Assembly (NCBI RefSeq): GCF_016802725.1
Contig: NC_052671.1
Coordinates: 9,901,501 to 9,965,500, forward strand
Source: Solenopsis invicta
Lineage: Eukaryota; Arthropoda; Insecta; Hymenoptera; Formicidae
Reading direction: 5' to 3'
DNA length: 64,000 bases
Part shown: positions 49,049 through 63,789 of the stretch, piece after piece
Position numbering within the stretch: the first letter of the stretch is position 1
How the letters are laid out: each line of letters begins with the position of its first letter
Notes under the pieces: model-generated
Told to the model about the DNA's origin: nothing
Seen by the model: only the letters and a program-made list of their open reading frames with translations
The model's database searches: none
Translations under genes and position numbers: made by a program

Positions 49049-50960
49049 CCGCGAGGAAGTCTTCCCTACGAACCCTTCTTCACCCTCCTGTCTACCCGTT
49101 TCGTCCCTTGGTCCCATCCAGCCCCAACTCGACGTCGACCGGGATGAGCGCCGCTATCTCCCCGCAAAACATATAAACTTAGGCAACAGAAGGCAAGAAA
49201 CTTAATTCAGTGGAAAATACACAACAGATAAAGCTGCTTTCAGACGTGCCGGTGAAAGGAGCGAAGCAACGTCGTTGCTCGCGATGGCTGGCGATGCTTT
49301 CAGCGGCGACGCGCTAAATGAAGCCGACCGCCAAAGGGCTGCTCGGCCACTTCCCGCTTGCTAGCCACTCGCTTTAATGTCCGGGAAATAATCGTAAATA
49401 TTTTCCATGTCAACTCCGACCGAGCGTATCCCTTTGTTTTTCCGCTCCGGCTATTGTTCGATACATGCATAGAGGCCGTCCCCTTCCTCCCTTCCTCCCC
49501 CTCCTCTATCACTTTCTGAAAAATTTATTGAAATTACGGTGATGTGAAGGCCGCGCATGTGTCAATGCTTGTAATCCGATCGAACGGCGCTGTCATAGAT
49601 GTAATACATGTCGACGTGTAACTCGCACGTCCATTGGATATTCCTGTTTGACGAAGCTAAGGACGCTTTTGCGCACAGGAATATATAAATCAAGGGAAAA
49701 TTTTCTTTTTTACGTCCAATTATATTTGAGAGAAAACGCTTGTTATTAATACGCAATTTTTCGCAATATTTTCACGGTTTAAAGTCATAAAAATGTTGTT
49801 GCGCGCGCTCTATTAATTTTTAAATTTCTTCCTACCTTAAAAAATCTAAGAATAAAAAGAGATTTTGTTTAGATACATTAAAAACGTAATAATAAAAAAA
49901 TTTAAGTTAAAGCTACATTCAAAACATATTAATCTAGATAATAAAGCACGTCCATTCGCATGTCCAAATATTAGCCGGTCATAATCATAGATATATTATA
50001 CGAAGCGTAAAATGCCACTCCACATCAGATGAGCGAACCCTAAGGGACAGAGGCAAAGCCAGCTATATTTGGGGCGGAAAAACAGCAATCTCGCTACGCT
50101 AATGCTGCGCGCCACGGCAGCGTTGCTGTGTGAAAGGCTGCATCAGTAGAGCCAGTAATTTGTAAAGAACCATTAGTATATAAAATTAACGTTGAAACGG
50201 ATAGAGTGCCTTCCGTGGGTAATTCGCATTATCATTCCTCGAGCGAGCCGTGATAGTAAACAGGGCTCTCTTTTTCTCTCTTATGCTTTATACTTTAAAC
50301 TTCATCGCCAGATGTGATTTGCGCTCTCCACGCTTCCATTTCCCGAAATGCCGCGAGATAGATTTTAGAAAACTTTGAGTGCCGGGCTCCATACACCTGC
50401 GGGACCCTTAAATGTCCGTTCCGCTTAAAAGTCTCGGGAGTTTTCAACTCGCCGTATTATTGTTATCCGAGACATTGGGTCCTGATAAATTTTCTCGACG
50501 TCGCGCGCGGCTGCGAAATTCTCTCTCGTCTACGGGGGAGAAAAAAAAGCGGGGTTACCCTCTATCGATGCGCACTAACTCCATCATACGGTATTCCTGA
50601 AATCGATCGCGCTCGCCGAGACGGAGCGCTCACGTAGACGAGAGCCATTCCTGGCTCACGGCGATGAATTCTATTTACGGTCTGATTCGCTTATTCAGTC
50701 TTATTGGCGCTGGCACGGCCGAGACTTTCCTGGGCGACCCACGCGGTGCGGCGCGGCGCGGAAGTGGAGTGCCTCGCGAGGCGAGCCCGCGAAGCGTGCG
50801 CAAGGAAAATATACGAAATGTTTCATTTATCTTGGCCTGGGTGCGTCGCGCGTTCCAGCGTACTGGCTCGCTTATAATGTTAGACCCCCAACGCGGGTAA
50901 ACTCACGCAAAATTACGTCCAGAATTCATGCGAAGCGCAAGCACGAAACTCGAGCCAGCA

Positions 50961-50982
50961 CCGCCGCCGCCGCCGCCGCCGC
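50961..50982. repeat. (CCG)n trinucleotide repeat
   Basis: Seven uninterrupted CCG triplets. Confidence 0.9.
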
Positions 50983-52257
50983 ATCTTGTTGCCCTGCAGA
51001 TATTGTTACTCATGTGGATGCACTAAATAAATTAAAGCGCTTCAGAAACAGCGGCGAGCCGTAATAAGTTAATCACTTCGCCTGGAGCTTATAGCGCGCG
51101 CCAACTAATGTAATTAAATGATCGAGACAGCGTTTGCCCGCTCTCGTACTCGGGAGAGAGCCGGGATCTTAGGAAACGGGTACCTGTGGCCTGTGGCCGA
51201 GCACGCCGTGGTATTCGCGGAAGCTCAATCGATGTAATGGCGATTACGGAAGAGGTATTGTACGGTCGCGAACGAATCGTGTACGCGATGCTCTCGCGCG
51301 GTAATTGCAATTGGTAGAAACGACATGTGAGCGTGAAGAGGCACAACAATTCTCTAGCCCGTCAATAAGGGAATATCATCGTGAAACACATACCGATCAC
51401 TCCAATATCACCGACCCTTCCGTCGTACTTCAAAGCTTTCACGTTTTACGTTACGCACCGCACCACATCGTATTACATCTCGCGTTATGGTGCAACCACA
51501 CCGATACTTACCCGAATCCTGAACGCGCACACGTTGCCTTATCACGGATAAAAAGGATAAGCATTAAAGTAATAACGTCTGAAAGCATTTGATTCGTTGC
51601 GCTTTTTTTTCCCGGCATACCGTAGACACAATTATCTAAATTCATTCAATATTTAAATGAATAATATTTATATCCGCTTTTCCGGCAAAAATCTAATAAG
51701 CACGAAATTTTAATAAGCGTGATGAGACACTCGTTTACTCGTTGATATAAGCTTACAAGAACGTGAAGCAAGCGAGAGACGAAAACACTCGTCGTGCCGC
51801 GAATCTCTCGAGGATGTGGATGCACCATTATGATTTTCCGGCGACGTCGAAACGTGCTTTCCTCTCACACAAGCGTACACGTTTATTCGTACAAAGAACG
51901 TGGTCGGGATATACACAGGCGTACCTACGAGATCAAAGTCGAGACAGAATTTTGCTTCAGGGGTCTTTAACTCGACGTTATGCGGAGATCGAAGAGTCCA
52001 CATTGTACATGCAAAACGCGTATAGCCGTATAGTAAAATGCGGGCGAAAGTTGGAGAAGTAAAATCTACACATTGCCTTTGTGCAGTCGTCATCTATTTG
52101 TCACGGTTACATAAATGTCGAATTCCCTTTATTCGTGTATGGCTTTACGTATAAAAATGTATAAAAGTATCGATAATGCCCGCATTCGCCAATTGATAAC
52201 AGCTGATGCTTTATCATCCTTTTGATTAAATTCGGGACGCAAACTCTTTTTCTGCTC

Positions 52258-52500
52258 ACTATTTTTATTGATATTTAACTCACTTTATTTATAAAGGTAT
52301 ATCGTAATGTTTTAGAAACTAAAATAAAAAGCACATAGAGAAGAAAGTATTATGGCTTTTTGTTTACATTTCTTGCAATGTTTACTTTTTTTAATAATTA
52401 ATACTTTAAATAAAAAACTAACGTTCGCTTTTGTCAATGTGTTGTTTAATTGATTCTAAACTCAAAGTTATGAAATATTTATTACTTAGATTACATTATT
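52258..52500. repeat. Dispersed repeat, copy 1
   Basis: Homologous in the same orientation to 63790-64000. The best core, 52433-52486, matches 63919-63972 without gaps over 54 bases with six differences, all transitions; it contains GATTCTAAACTCAAAGTTAT. Upstream similarity (ATTGATATTTA; ATGTTTTAGAAA; GTTTACATTT) is weaker and needs gaps. No coding sequence. Family unknown. Confidence 0.7.
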
Positions 52501-52699
52501 TATAGAAATGTGTGTGATGACATTGTAAAATATGTGCACTGTCTTTCAGTGACGATACTGATACTGTACAGTGAGAATACCCGCTTAATCGGAATTTAAT
52601 GCAAAACAGTGAATTCAAGTCATTGATGATCATACTTATAGCACTGCAAATCAGTAAGATTTCACTGATTTGAATTTAGAGGGTATATTATTATTAAAA

Positions 52700-52764
52700 C
52701 TTTGTTAATAATTCAACATAATTATTTTTAGATCAGTATTTCAACAAAATTTTCTTTCTCTTAG
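52700..52764. mobile_element. End fragment of the CACTGAAAGAA-type element family
   Basis: AATTCAACATAATTATTTTT, AGATCAGTATTTCAACAAAA and TTTCTTTCTCTTAG correspond in order to the right end of the 26064-26913 element (AGTTCAACATAACTGTGTTT, AGATCTGTATTTCAACAAAA, TTTCTTTCCGCGTAG). The left boundary is unclear. The preceding bases (about 52553-52690) contain further CAGTGA/TCACTG inverted motifs. Confidence 0.5.
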
Positions 52765-55700
52765 AAATGTTTGCAGTTTTCCAGATACCCATTTAGTTAC
52801 TGTTTAATTTATTCTATTTTTATCAATTGTATAATACTGTAGGGGAAGTAGATAAGAAACTTAATAAAAATAAAAAGTTTTATTGACTGAAGCAGCTATC
52901 TCAGTAAAAATGTAGAATTTACGTAGGCACTTGCCCAGTTGTTGTCCAGTATTAATAAATTATTATTAGTTAAAATAAATCCTGAATGGTCTATTTATTG
53001 TTCTGCTTTTGTTCAGTAACTGCAGGTAAAGCATTCCATCCTGATTTGGATCCCAAGTAATTTATTTTTTAATTACTGAATGCAGAAGTTAACATAAGTG
53101 TCGAGTAATTGTTAAAAATTGCATGAAACTTCTATCAGAAAAACAAATATCGGTTATTGTGTATTAGCGTCATTGGATAACCGCGGGTTACTGAATAAAT
53201 AATTTCAAAAAGAATTTGACACTTACTAATGAAAACATTACGATTCATTATACAAGAACCATAATACTCCTCTAATTAAAAAAATAAAATTTTATTCTAT
53301 GTAGAAATTGGGAAATGTAATAAATCATTCTCTTCTGCAGGATGGAAATCAATGTTAAGATTTTTTTTCTAGCGCACATATATTCATATCTAATAAATAT
53401 AAATCATTTCTGACGAGATATTCGATAAAGTAACAAAAAGTTGAAGAGAATCAAGATTATTTTGTGGGATAACGCGGGAAGTTTTTACTGATAGAGGAAT
53501 GACAATAAAAATTATTCCGCTTGCGTTTGCACCCATCAACATCAGCATTAACGCGACGTTTACGACGTACTATCAGAAAGTTCAAGCTAACTATGTTCTT
53601 CCGCGCTTACAAAACTAAAGTTTGTTCCATGAAAAGCTCGTTCCGCGCCAAGGAAATCCTCATTGTCGATATCGCTATCGATAATGAGTTTCTACGTCAC
53701 TCTAGCATTACTTAGTGTGCTCGAACGCGATAAAATATCATGTCGACACTATTGCGTTAACTCACTAGTGTTGCATAATTACTCTGTACTTTAACAAGCG
53801 CGAATACACAATATTTTTTCCTTTATTCCGCTTTCATAAGGATTGGCAAGTCGGTGGGAATAAAAAAGGTCTCAACGTGATACGACGTCTTCTTACATTA
53901 GCGTCGTTGCGTTGTTCTACGGAACGCCGTTAAAAAGTTTATATCAGTGACGCTCATAGCCGAAAAAGCTTTTTTATATTAAAACCCATTATAGTATTAT
54001 AAAATAATTTTGATTATAGGTTTTTTATATGTGAAACAAACACGTGAAACATTTCTTTTGGAAAAAAAAAAATGTTGCGCATGTCATAATTTCGAGGAAA
54101 ATTTTAATGGATTATGAAGTGAACGATGTTTAAAAGCATACGAGTAACGCGTTAAAATTTTTATCATACGTTTTTAACTGTCGGGGCTTTCACAATTATA
54201 TACTGGATGATGTATGTGAATCGACACGTATTACCACGAACGTTGACAACGAAAATGAGTTAGTACGCAAACACAACACGAAATATCAATCAACATTAAA
54301 ACTCATCTGGATAAATATAATTTTCGTTAACGTGTATCTCTTCTCTGCAGATTTTTTTAGAATCACGTTATGTACTGGGTGATTTTTCATGACAATTGCG
54401 ATTGCTTATTTTATAAATTGTGAAATGTTACTATACCGTTATAATCATAAAATATTGATATGCTATGAATTTTTTTTTTTTTTACATTCTCAGAATATTC
54501 TTCTTTTTTACGATTAAGAAAATGCGGACTATTGTTAACAAAATTTAATTTAAAAAAGCTATTATTTTCCTTGTGTTATCAGCCGTAATTTTTAAAGTCT
54601 TTCTTTCAAGAACTCTCTTAGCAAATACTGGCAGAATAAAAAGAAATACAATGTAAACATTTACTATGTATTCTGATTATTTAAAAGTAGAGAGAGAGAG
54701 AGAGAATCCGAAGCATACTCAAAGAATGTACACACACTACTTTTATATAGTTTAATTAAAACGGACAAAAATATACGTTCAACTTCTTTATATTACTAAT
54801 TATGCGGGAACACGTTCTGAAAAGTTTAATCCAGATTCAAAGCAAAAATGGATTTTTTACTTTTTCATGATACGACCGAAGTTACAAAGATACGCAAACA
54901 ACGTTCTTTAATTAAGAAAATTGCACTCATTTGCATTTAAAAATGCGAACGCACGCACCCGCACGAATTTTTAGAATCAATAGGGAAAATTACATCTTTG
55001 AGAGAATTCGCATACGCATAATAATCTTTCCGCCGCATACATCGCAACGTTCTGGATTTGTAGCAGTAACCATGCGATTATTATTTTTACTCAGAATTCA
55101 CGTAAAAGTTGAGCTCCTCTAATGATGTACTTTAACTGGATATTCGAAATCCAGCGGGAAGAAATAGTTGTAAGAAGCGAAAATTGAGGAGCGCAATGAG
55201 TGGAGATAGTGGAAGAGAAACGAGTTTCATTGAGGAAAATATCTTCCGGAATGCAGGTCAAGCTTTTTCACAACCAAGAGACTGTGAGGCATTCACTTGC
55301 TTTATTATAAAACGGTGGCGCATTAATAAAGGTTGCAGTTTGTGCAATTGTCAGGAATAACCTATAGTATACGTCGCATATAGTTACATAATTACAGCTT
55401 TTCAAATATATAATGTTTTAGACAATTTTTTTATAAAATAACTTTATTAAAAAGTATTATAAATTGTTAAAATTTTCTATAAAACAATTTTATAAAAATT
55501 GTTATCTAAAAAATTTCTTTCTCCGTATTATTTGTAATTACATTTTGTAATTATAACTTCTGATTAATTGACATCACAATTAATTGACATTATTATCATC
55601 AAGATATCATTTAAAATTCTCACATAACACGTTACATAATACAGCTACTTGGAATTCAGACTAATGGTAGTAATTAATTTAGTATCGTCCTAATCAATAT

Positions 55701-56130
55701 ATCGGTTTAATCACCTAACACTATTATATTACGCTCGTGTATCTATTTGTTTCTTGAATATAATACAATTTAAATAAATCATGTTGTTAAATTTGTTAAA
55801 CAATGGTGTTAATGGTGCTATATGATACAATAAAAGTATCAATAAATGGCTACTAAATAAAATGTAATAATATAATTATGTATTTGCTTTTAATGTAATA
55901 TCTTACTATATTAATATTAATTTTTAATTTTTATACATTAAAATACGCAACAGCTTTAACTATCTCACATTTTTCTGTATTTTAAATTAAATGTAATAAT
56001 GTATTATTCTTTTACATAAATCAGCAAAATGTGTGTAAAAGATAAGTAATAAAAATAATACTTTTACTTCACAAAAGTTGAATAATATTTCTTAATCAGG
56101 TTTTCACATATTCATTGGCAGCCATCTATT
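52765..56130. other. AT-rich non-coding region
   Basis: Long A/T-rich DNA with a GA tract at 54691-54707, a T-run near 54470-54483 and an inverted repeat at 55416-55511 listed separately. No gene recognised. Confidence 0.45.
55416..55511. repeat. A/T-rich inverted repeat
   Basis: TTTTAGACAATTTTTTTATA on the left is the inverse of ATAAAAATTGTTATCTAAAA on the right, with a small gap, separated by about 45 bases. Given the composition this may be chance or a small foldback remnant. Confidence 0.5.
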
Positions 56131-59100
56131 TTACTACCATTTACTATGTGAGCGACGGGGCATTCGAGATAAATAGCTAATAATCTCACGCGTTAGTCCG
56201 CCTCCATTATCTCGGGCCTTCTTTAAATCTGCCTGAGGTTGCGTTTTAAAATTCTGCACTAGCGCAAGGGCCTCTCTGCACACCAAGCCTTCCGGAAAGT
56301 CGGTCCTGCGTGGGTAGTGCGTGTACACGTCGCCACTACGCGACGCCCGAGGCAAGCCATTAGACGGCGACAATGCGCACCCTTTTCCCGACTTTTATAC
56401 GTATTTCCGCCATTACCGCGCATTCTATGTCGCAATAAATTCTTTCTCCGTCGCATTAAAATTCTTGAAGGGCATTCTGAATACTTGGCGCGGCGCGGCA
56501 ATGATATTGATGTCCCTCGCCGTGAACAAAACGGTTTATAGCAGTATAACGCATCCTTCTCGGCTCTCAAAGTCTCCTCGTTCTGAAAAAGTGGTGGTTA
56601 TGCACCACACTTTGCCAAATAAAGGGAGAGACATCCAAAAAAGAAGTATCCACGTGCGCGAATCGATCGGCGTGCATTAGCAGGTGTGCGCTTCCGTTAT
56701 TTATGGACGGCCGTCCGGTTCTATTAACACTGATTCTCCAGATTGTTCCGACGGATGAACGAACTCTCTTTGTCTTCATAAAAAGGAGCAAAATAGGATA
56801 AAATGTACTTCATAATAATTACTTTTTCTTTTTGAAGTAATATTGTTCAAAAAAAAGGGGGAGAGAGAACAAGGCAAACTTTTCTCTATATCTCTTGAAT
56901 ATCTGTTGAAACAAGTGAAAACACTACCCGGGAGTATCGAGTAAACATTGACTGTTGCTGCTCGAGAAACCGTGGGAATTCCGTAAAAAAAAAAAAAAGA
57001 AAAGAAAAGAATACCCCGCTTGATTAAGCAAGCTGCTTTTTCTTCGTGTCAGCTCTAATTAACTGTGCAGATCCCCGGCGTTTAGAAGATAGATGAAAAA
57101 GGATTACGCTCGCGCTTACACCTTCTCTCTTTGTGCGCCGTTTTGACATCATTTCTCCCTTAAATAAGCATTAGCTGCAACGCTGCTCTCGAATTACTCT
57201 ATACTTGCAGCGAAATATGTAATCAAATTACGCTCACCTCACCTACCGCCCGTCGTCCTACTTTACGTAGATACGTTCAAGACGTTATATTACTAATTTC
57301 GCCATAATGTTGTAGCAACACGGGATAGCGGGGAAAATGTTTGCCAGCGTTGAAAGGCCGGCAAAATTAATTGATCGAAGGTAAGCCCACAACATTTTCG
57401 TGTGATGAGTAATTGGACGGGAGAAGACGATGAGAAGTAGGGACCCTTTAGGGGTCTCCATATCGGGGAAGAGGTTATTCTAGGACGGATTGGGGGATGC
57501 TTTCATCTCATAATTACTGGCTCGCTTGTAAACTCCTGACCTGAAATGTGAATGATCTAACGCGAGTAAGCACTCTTGTGTCTCGCACGCAATTATACTG
57601 ATTGCTTCTAGTATCATTAGATACGAGACATTTAAATACGTATCTCTCCACCCCTCCCCCTCCCCCATCTCCTTTCCTCACCCGTTTGTCGCGATTTATT
57701 CAAATTCTTTTTGAGCTGGCTTATTCGACGCAAAATTAATTAATTTTCACCTGATAAATATTGATGAGAAACAACAGGCCTACATGCTTTCAATGATTTT
57801 ATTAATTAGTAAATAATATTTAACTACAGTAATAGAATATTATAGTGAGATATTGACATTATATTGCCGCCGCGAAATTATAATGTGAAACGAATTTTAA
57901 ATAAAAGGCAGATATAATAAATTCTGATTGTGATTAAATTTATTATTTTTACCATTTTAATCACTTTAAACGATTTAATTACATTTTCCGAGTATCGTGA
58001 ATATCGAGTGAATGTTAGCGAAATCGTTAAAATTATCAAAAATTATATAGATATAGTATAACATTATAATAATTTAAAAAATAAATTCACAATTGATCAT
58101 TCGAAACCAGAAAAATTAATATACAGTCGCGTTAATCCAAGCAACTTAATCAATGTCAGTTGTTAATGAACCACGCAATGTTTTCGCTTTGCGATATCGT
58201 GTATATTCGGATATGATTCCAGCCCCGATGTAGCATTATTCCGGAAAAGTTTAGCTGTTCCGTCCCTGTCAAAAGTTTCGACATTTAGTGTCAGATATCC
58301 GCAATTATCTACGAGCAATTTCGCACGAAATAGAGACCATAATTAATGATCGTTATTCCGCGGCAGCAATATTTCATGAAATGTTTAAACAACTACTCCA
58401 TTGTACTCCCGGCATTTCCCTTTCGACACGCTTCGGCCTGAATATTTTATAAATCAAGCGCTACATTTTTTACACATCGCGCAATATAACGAGAGTCATA
58501 AAACGCGCTTCGACATCGCGCTTCGTCGCGTATCTCTCCCTAATTGTTAGATTTATACGTATGAGTGGTCGACAAACATGTATAGAGGACTAACGTGGCT
58601 AACGCCGATGAACGATCGGCGTTAGATTTTTATGGACCGGGACCGCGAACGCGCATGTCGGCTAGCTCACATTTGCGGACATACAGGCTATTTTTCCAAT
58701 ACGCGACATATCGTCGTCATCATGATGCCCGCTGCCACATGGGAGATTCAATCTAGCCGCGGCCGCATATGTCCCACATCTCATATGCGATATTGGATTA
58801 ATTTACATCGCGAGCCCGTTAATCGGCGAGAAAAAAAAGATAATCCACCGCGAAATGGAATGAAAAAGCAATCTTCGCCAGGGAACGGTACGGCTTAGCC
58901 TCTTGATTGTCCATTGACTTGGAAAATCAACTGTACAAATTGGTACGATATATGCATATATATATATATGTGTATATGATGCATGTATATACGCACGCAC
59001 GTCGCTCTGTATCTTATGCGCATATATCAAAATGTTTAATATTAACGCGCGCGCGAAAGGGAGAAAGAGAGAGAGACAGAGGGAGAGAAGAGAATGTCGT

Positions 59101-59738
59101 CGGTTCGATTAATGCTACTCGTTTGCATATTAATCTCAAACGAGAGGGTTAAAAACAATCAGATGTATGATAAAAATAAATATAAAATTATACCGATAAA
59201 TGTAATGAACACACGGTGTGCGCCAGAAATTACGTCACATTTTAATGTTTAATTGGCGCCTGTACAGCCGGGTGAAAAACGAGCTCGTTCGAAAAATTCT
59301 TTCAATCAAGCGGATAGAACACTACGTGCGGAATACGTGCGCGCATTTTGCATTTCGAAATTGGCACATTGATGAATTGTTATTGTAATACAATAGTTTA
59401 ATTTCACGTACGGATACGGTAAATGATGGATCACGTTAGTCTCGGTGAGAGTAGACGAGACGGAACATAAATTGCAAAAAATCATTGAACAACGAAGATA
59501 CATCGAATAGATACATCGAAACGTGTAACGCATGATTACGAAGATTACAGAAATATGTACAAGTTATTAATTTTATATATTTTGATTATACACTTTAATT
59601 ATTTAGTAATATACTATATTTTCTGCATGGACTTGATCCGCACTTATGTTTTATCTTATAAATCTTTTATATCAAATTGAAGTTTTCAATTTATATAAAG
59701 ATCAAGAATCGTTAAAGAGACAATAATTCTTTTATTTA
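56131..59738. other. Mixed non-coding region
   Basis: CpG-richer at 56150-56720 and 58140-58900. Contains a C/T-rich tract (about 57651-57680), a (TA)n/TGTA block (58947-58980) and a GA-rich tract (about 59059-59090). Frames overlap on both strands. No gene recognised. Confidence 0.4.
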
Positions 59739-60040
59739 TATAAAAAGAATGGTTTTTGTTGAAGTGTCTAAAAATTTAACTAAACACAAATCTGAAAATA
59801 ATTTTATTTTAGATCACCAAAATAATTATATAGAACACTCAAGCATGACGAACAATGTTGCAACAAAATTTTTTAACATTTTAGTAATCAGTTTAAATTT
59901 AGCTAAATGCTGATCTGAAAATAATTTTGTTAGATTTGTAGAATAGATTCTTACAGAATTATTTTAATAATCTATTAAAATTATTTTCAGATCTGTATTT
60001 AGCTAAACTTTTAAATAATAAAATCGTTTTTTTTTAAGTG
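59739..60040. mobile_element. MITE-like element, copy C
   Basis: Aligns to the 30275-30523 element through AAAGAATGGTTTTTGTTGAA, an AAGTG(T/A)CTAAAA block, ATCTGAAAATAATTTT and AGATCACCAAAATAATTAT on the left. On the right AATTATTTTCAGATCTGTAT and a CGTTTTTTTTTAAGTG end mirror the left. It also contains an internal AATTTAGCTAAATGC then GATCTGAAAATAATTTTGTT in direct orientation, so part of the left arm is duplicated. No coding capacity. Confidence 0.6.
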
Positions 60041-63000
60041 ATAGATTAAGTGCGATATTTGGTGCGTGTACAAATGACGCATATAATATCTCATCATGAG
60101 AGATACATTAAGTTTTGCATCAAAAATAGTAATAATAATTTTAAAACATACAATAAAAAATAATATACAATATAAACGAAATCCTAAATAATATAGTCAT
60201 TTATATAAGTATATTTTATTATATAGATATGTTTATTCTATTGCTTTTTCCAAATTATATTTAATATTGTCTGTTTAATCATAGTACAACAGCCAAAATG
60301 ATGTGATGCAACATAGAGATATAAAGGAAGATAAGAGTATTCGCGCAGCGGTCGACATTGCTATAAATAAAGTTTCTTCGATCTTGTCATTTCCGGCGTC
60401 AGCCTTTTCTTGTTGAAGAGATAAAAGTTCGTAGTCGTAGAGTCGATCGACGGGGGGTGCATTACAACTGATATAAAATGGGTGCTTCGGATCCCGTCTA
60501 TTACTGCTCCTTTATTCCGCGATATTAACGTTTTTCACCCCCGTAACGTGCTACTGCTGCTGAAGCTCACAAGCGTTGTCGTAATCCGGCAAAAAAACAG
60601 TGAGATTAACAACATTCGTATAAAGCGGCATATAAATTTGTATGTAATATTCGTTAACTGTTCTTTCCCACACACAGACTCGTACGACTTACGATACTTG
60701 CAATTCAGATGAATGGATTATAACAAATATTTCAATCAATTGGCCTGATGCTACGAGAATGATTAAACGCAACGGGTTTTGCAATCAAGTACAAAATTGT
60801 TAATAACTTTGCTTGCACAAGTCACTAAAAAATATAAGATACATAATACATGTATGTTTAAATTTTTTAGCTGATAAATACACATGATGAAACATTGCAT
60901 GTAAACTATCTTAAGGCTTTTTAATTAGTTATGTTTTTATATACATATATCTATATTTTTCTATTATTATATAAAATATTACTTGTTAAGTAATTAATAT
61001 TAATGTTATATTTTATCGTAAGGTATATGGATATTTTAATTGCAAATATTTTCTAAGAAAATAACTGTTATATAGGATACAATTCAACATAAGGATCGTA
61101 TTAGACTATTGTCAGCCGATAGAAGGTGTTAAAAAAAAAAATTACCGAAAAGAACAAAGGTGCAATATTAAAACCCAACATGTATTGAAAATATCGATTG
61201 TGATGTCTCAAAATCTCTCAAAATTAAATATGGATAGTGTAAAAGCCCGAAAGCCGTAATTATGTTTTTACATTTCTATATTATTATTAATAAATATTGC
61301 AATATACACACTGTACATTTACGATTCAATGGCACATATATCTCTTGTTATGAGCACTAATGTGGAAATCTGCCTTATTATAAATATTTTTTTATGCGAT
61401 TACAAATTTTAAAAAGTTACAAGTTTTTTTTTATAAAATTGCACAGTTTTAGTGTTTTTTGATTTGATTATATATTATGCGTATGATTTCCGACGGAAGT
61501 CACATAGAAGCGGACTCCCACTGATTGTCAACGACGCATTTACGTGCATACATTCCAGCTCTGTCTTCCACGTTGCATACGCCATGTGTTAACACACGAA
61601 CAATCGGGCGTACACGAATTTACGCGCGTGCGCTTAATGCGCTTGAGTGAGAGGAAACTAGCGTGAAAAGCTGTTTGCTGAGCTCCATTGTTGGAGACAC
61701 ACGGTACCGCACGCGTATTAAATATTACGTGTACACACAATGGCACAGGTGTAACGCGTACTAATCAGAAGCATACGCGAAGATGATACATTCAAACAAT
61801 TGCGATCCCGATGTTTGTTAGCTGGTCCACATTTTGCGTACATTGCTTTTAAGTAGTCCTTATATAAGTTAAATGGTATATATGACAATGATTTTATACA
61901 ATATATATATACACAAGTATATATTACTATGGTCATATATATCAATTAGAATATTTAATGTATTTAAATTTGTGATTTTAATGGAATCTTGTTATAAACT
62001 TGGAACATTGATGAAGCGCAGTACTAATAAAAAAGACAATTTTTGTTTTTTGCTTGAATTAATATTTTAAACTTCAAAAGTCTAATAATACTTTTTTTTT
62101 AATAGAAATTACAAAATCTGAAAAAAGTAAGGGATGATTACTTGATTAATATAAAAAATTGTAAAGAACTAATTATAATTTTGTGTTTTGTCTAACAATA
62201 AGTGAAAATGACATTAATTTATTATGTGAAAAATATAAACAATCATTAAGATTGATTTTTACAGCTACTTTTTATTATAACGTAAGTTTATTAATTTATA
62301 ACGTAAATTTATTATGCAAATATTATGCTGGACATGTACTGTTAGTATATATATTTGGTTACATTAATATTTAGTATCTAAAAATCGATATTGCCCTGTG
62401 TATTATATTAGATGTGTTAAAAGTCAAATTAAACATTATGTATGCAAAAATACTATGATCTTTTGCATGGAAGAGAGAAGAGGGAACTAATATAAAAATT
62501 ACTTCCTTTAAGAGTCAATCAATTGCTATAACGAACAATTACGAGATACTGCCTCTTACGATTCGAGTACTCTCAAGAGTGCTAACCGCGATGGCTCGAG
62601 AGGCACTTCATGAACGGTAAAAACTCTTTTACGGAAATTCTTATTGATTTATAACATTAAAAACAACGTTTTTATAATATTCTTAATTTATTGATTATAC
62701 TTTTCTCATAATAAGATATTTCAAAAATATTGAGTTAATTAAAAAAAATTAAAATAATTATTGAATTTTTTGTGAGAAACCAATATTATTTACGATATTT
62801 ATTTAAATTTATCTATTGCAAGTAAAAATAAAAATAGTAAATATAAAAATCAGTTTTGTTAATTAAAACAGAGCTTAATCAATCTAAAATAATCAGAAAA
62901 AACTAACGTTTCAAAAATTAAAATTGGCTGTAATCGAAAAAGGTATTTCCCAGCAATGAGCACGATTGTGCATCGAATCGAAAGCTTGTGACAGATATAG

Positions 63001-63789
63001 GTAAAATAGAAAGCAATCGATTTTATTGGCCTTTCTTTAGGTTGTAATTCTCTTTCCAATAATTTTCAATTATTCCCTGTTCGCTGACTTTTACCTCTGA
63101 GGGATTTAAAGACTCACAAAGCAAAGATTATGAATTGTGTATTAAGCAAACTCCTCTGATATTACTTTTAAATTGTGCATACTAATTTGTAAACATTTAC
63201 GCTTGCACGAGGCAAAGACAGTTTCCTCCCGCTCCTCTGCTGCAAGTCATCAGTTCAGAGCACCGCAACGTGCGGCCGTGAGGCTAATTCACGGTTAACA
63301 ACCGCGCTGCAATGTTACCGTCGATGTTCGACTTGAGGCGATACGGGTACCTGGTGGCGTCATTAATTAATCGCGAATGTATCGAAATATCCGAGACCGC
63401 CTCGTCGGATATAGTTTGCGCGCCTCGAGCCACCTGCCGCGACGAGACAGCGTCTGTCAACAGTAGGGAACTTCAAGGATTTCGGCAAGCCGAAGGGAAT
63501 GGAGGTCGGGTGGAGACGCGGGTGGATGTTGGTTACACAGCCCGAGCATGCGCTTAAATATTAACAGTGTACTCAGCGGATACATTAGGAACGCCGGAAC
63601 GACTTGAACACACGGTAGGAAATCACTTGGTTTTACATGCCGCCGGTACGGGTGCTTCTGCGAATCGGTCGCGATGGCGGAGGAGGCGAATGTCAAAGAG
63701 ACGCCGGTTAACGTCGTTGATGAACGCAAACATCGATGCTCTTGTAATGCAAAATAATGTTAATAATTGCGTCTAATGTATTTCTCCTA
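60041..63789. other. AT-rich non-coding region with a terminal CpG-rich patch
   Basis: Mostly A/T-rich. 60350-60680 and 61480-61760 are moderately GC-richer and 63190-63770 is CpG-rich. Frames in the last patch overlap on both strands. No gene, tRNA or known microRNA recognised. Confidence 0.45.

Larger units (their letters stand above)
47119..52257. other. Large CpG-rich non-coding block
   Basis: 47160-47220 carries further ACACGTGT-type inverted motifs. 47240-49560 and 50380-52060 are CpG-rich, separated by A/T-richer DNA (49700-50000). The longest frame in the window lies on the minus strand at 47640-48251, but its composition (Lys-run, Phe/Leu/Pro-rich) reflects homopolymer and purine tracts, and I recognise no domain. 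No gene can be called. Confidence 0.4.

Noticed and set aside
57271..57285. GTTCAAGAC as a tRNA B box
   Set aside because: No matching A box, no clover-leaf arms at the right spacing.
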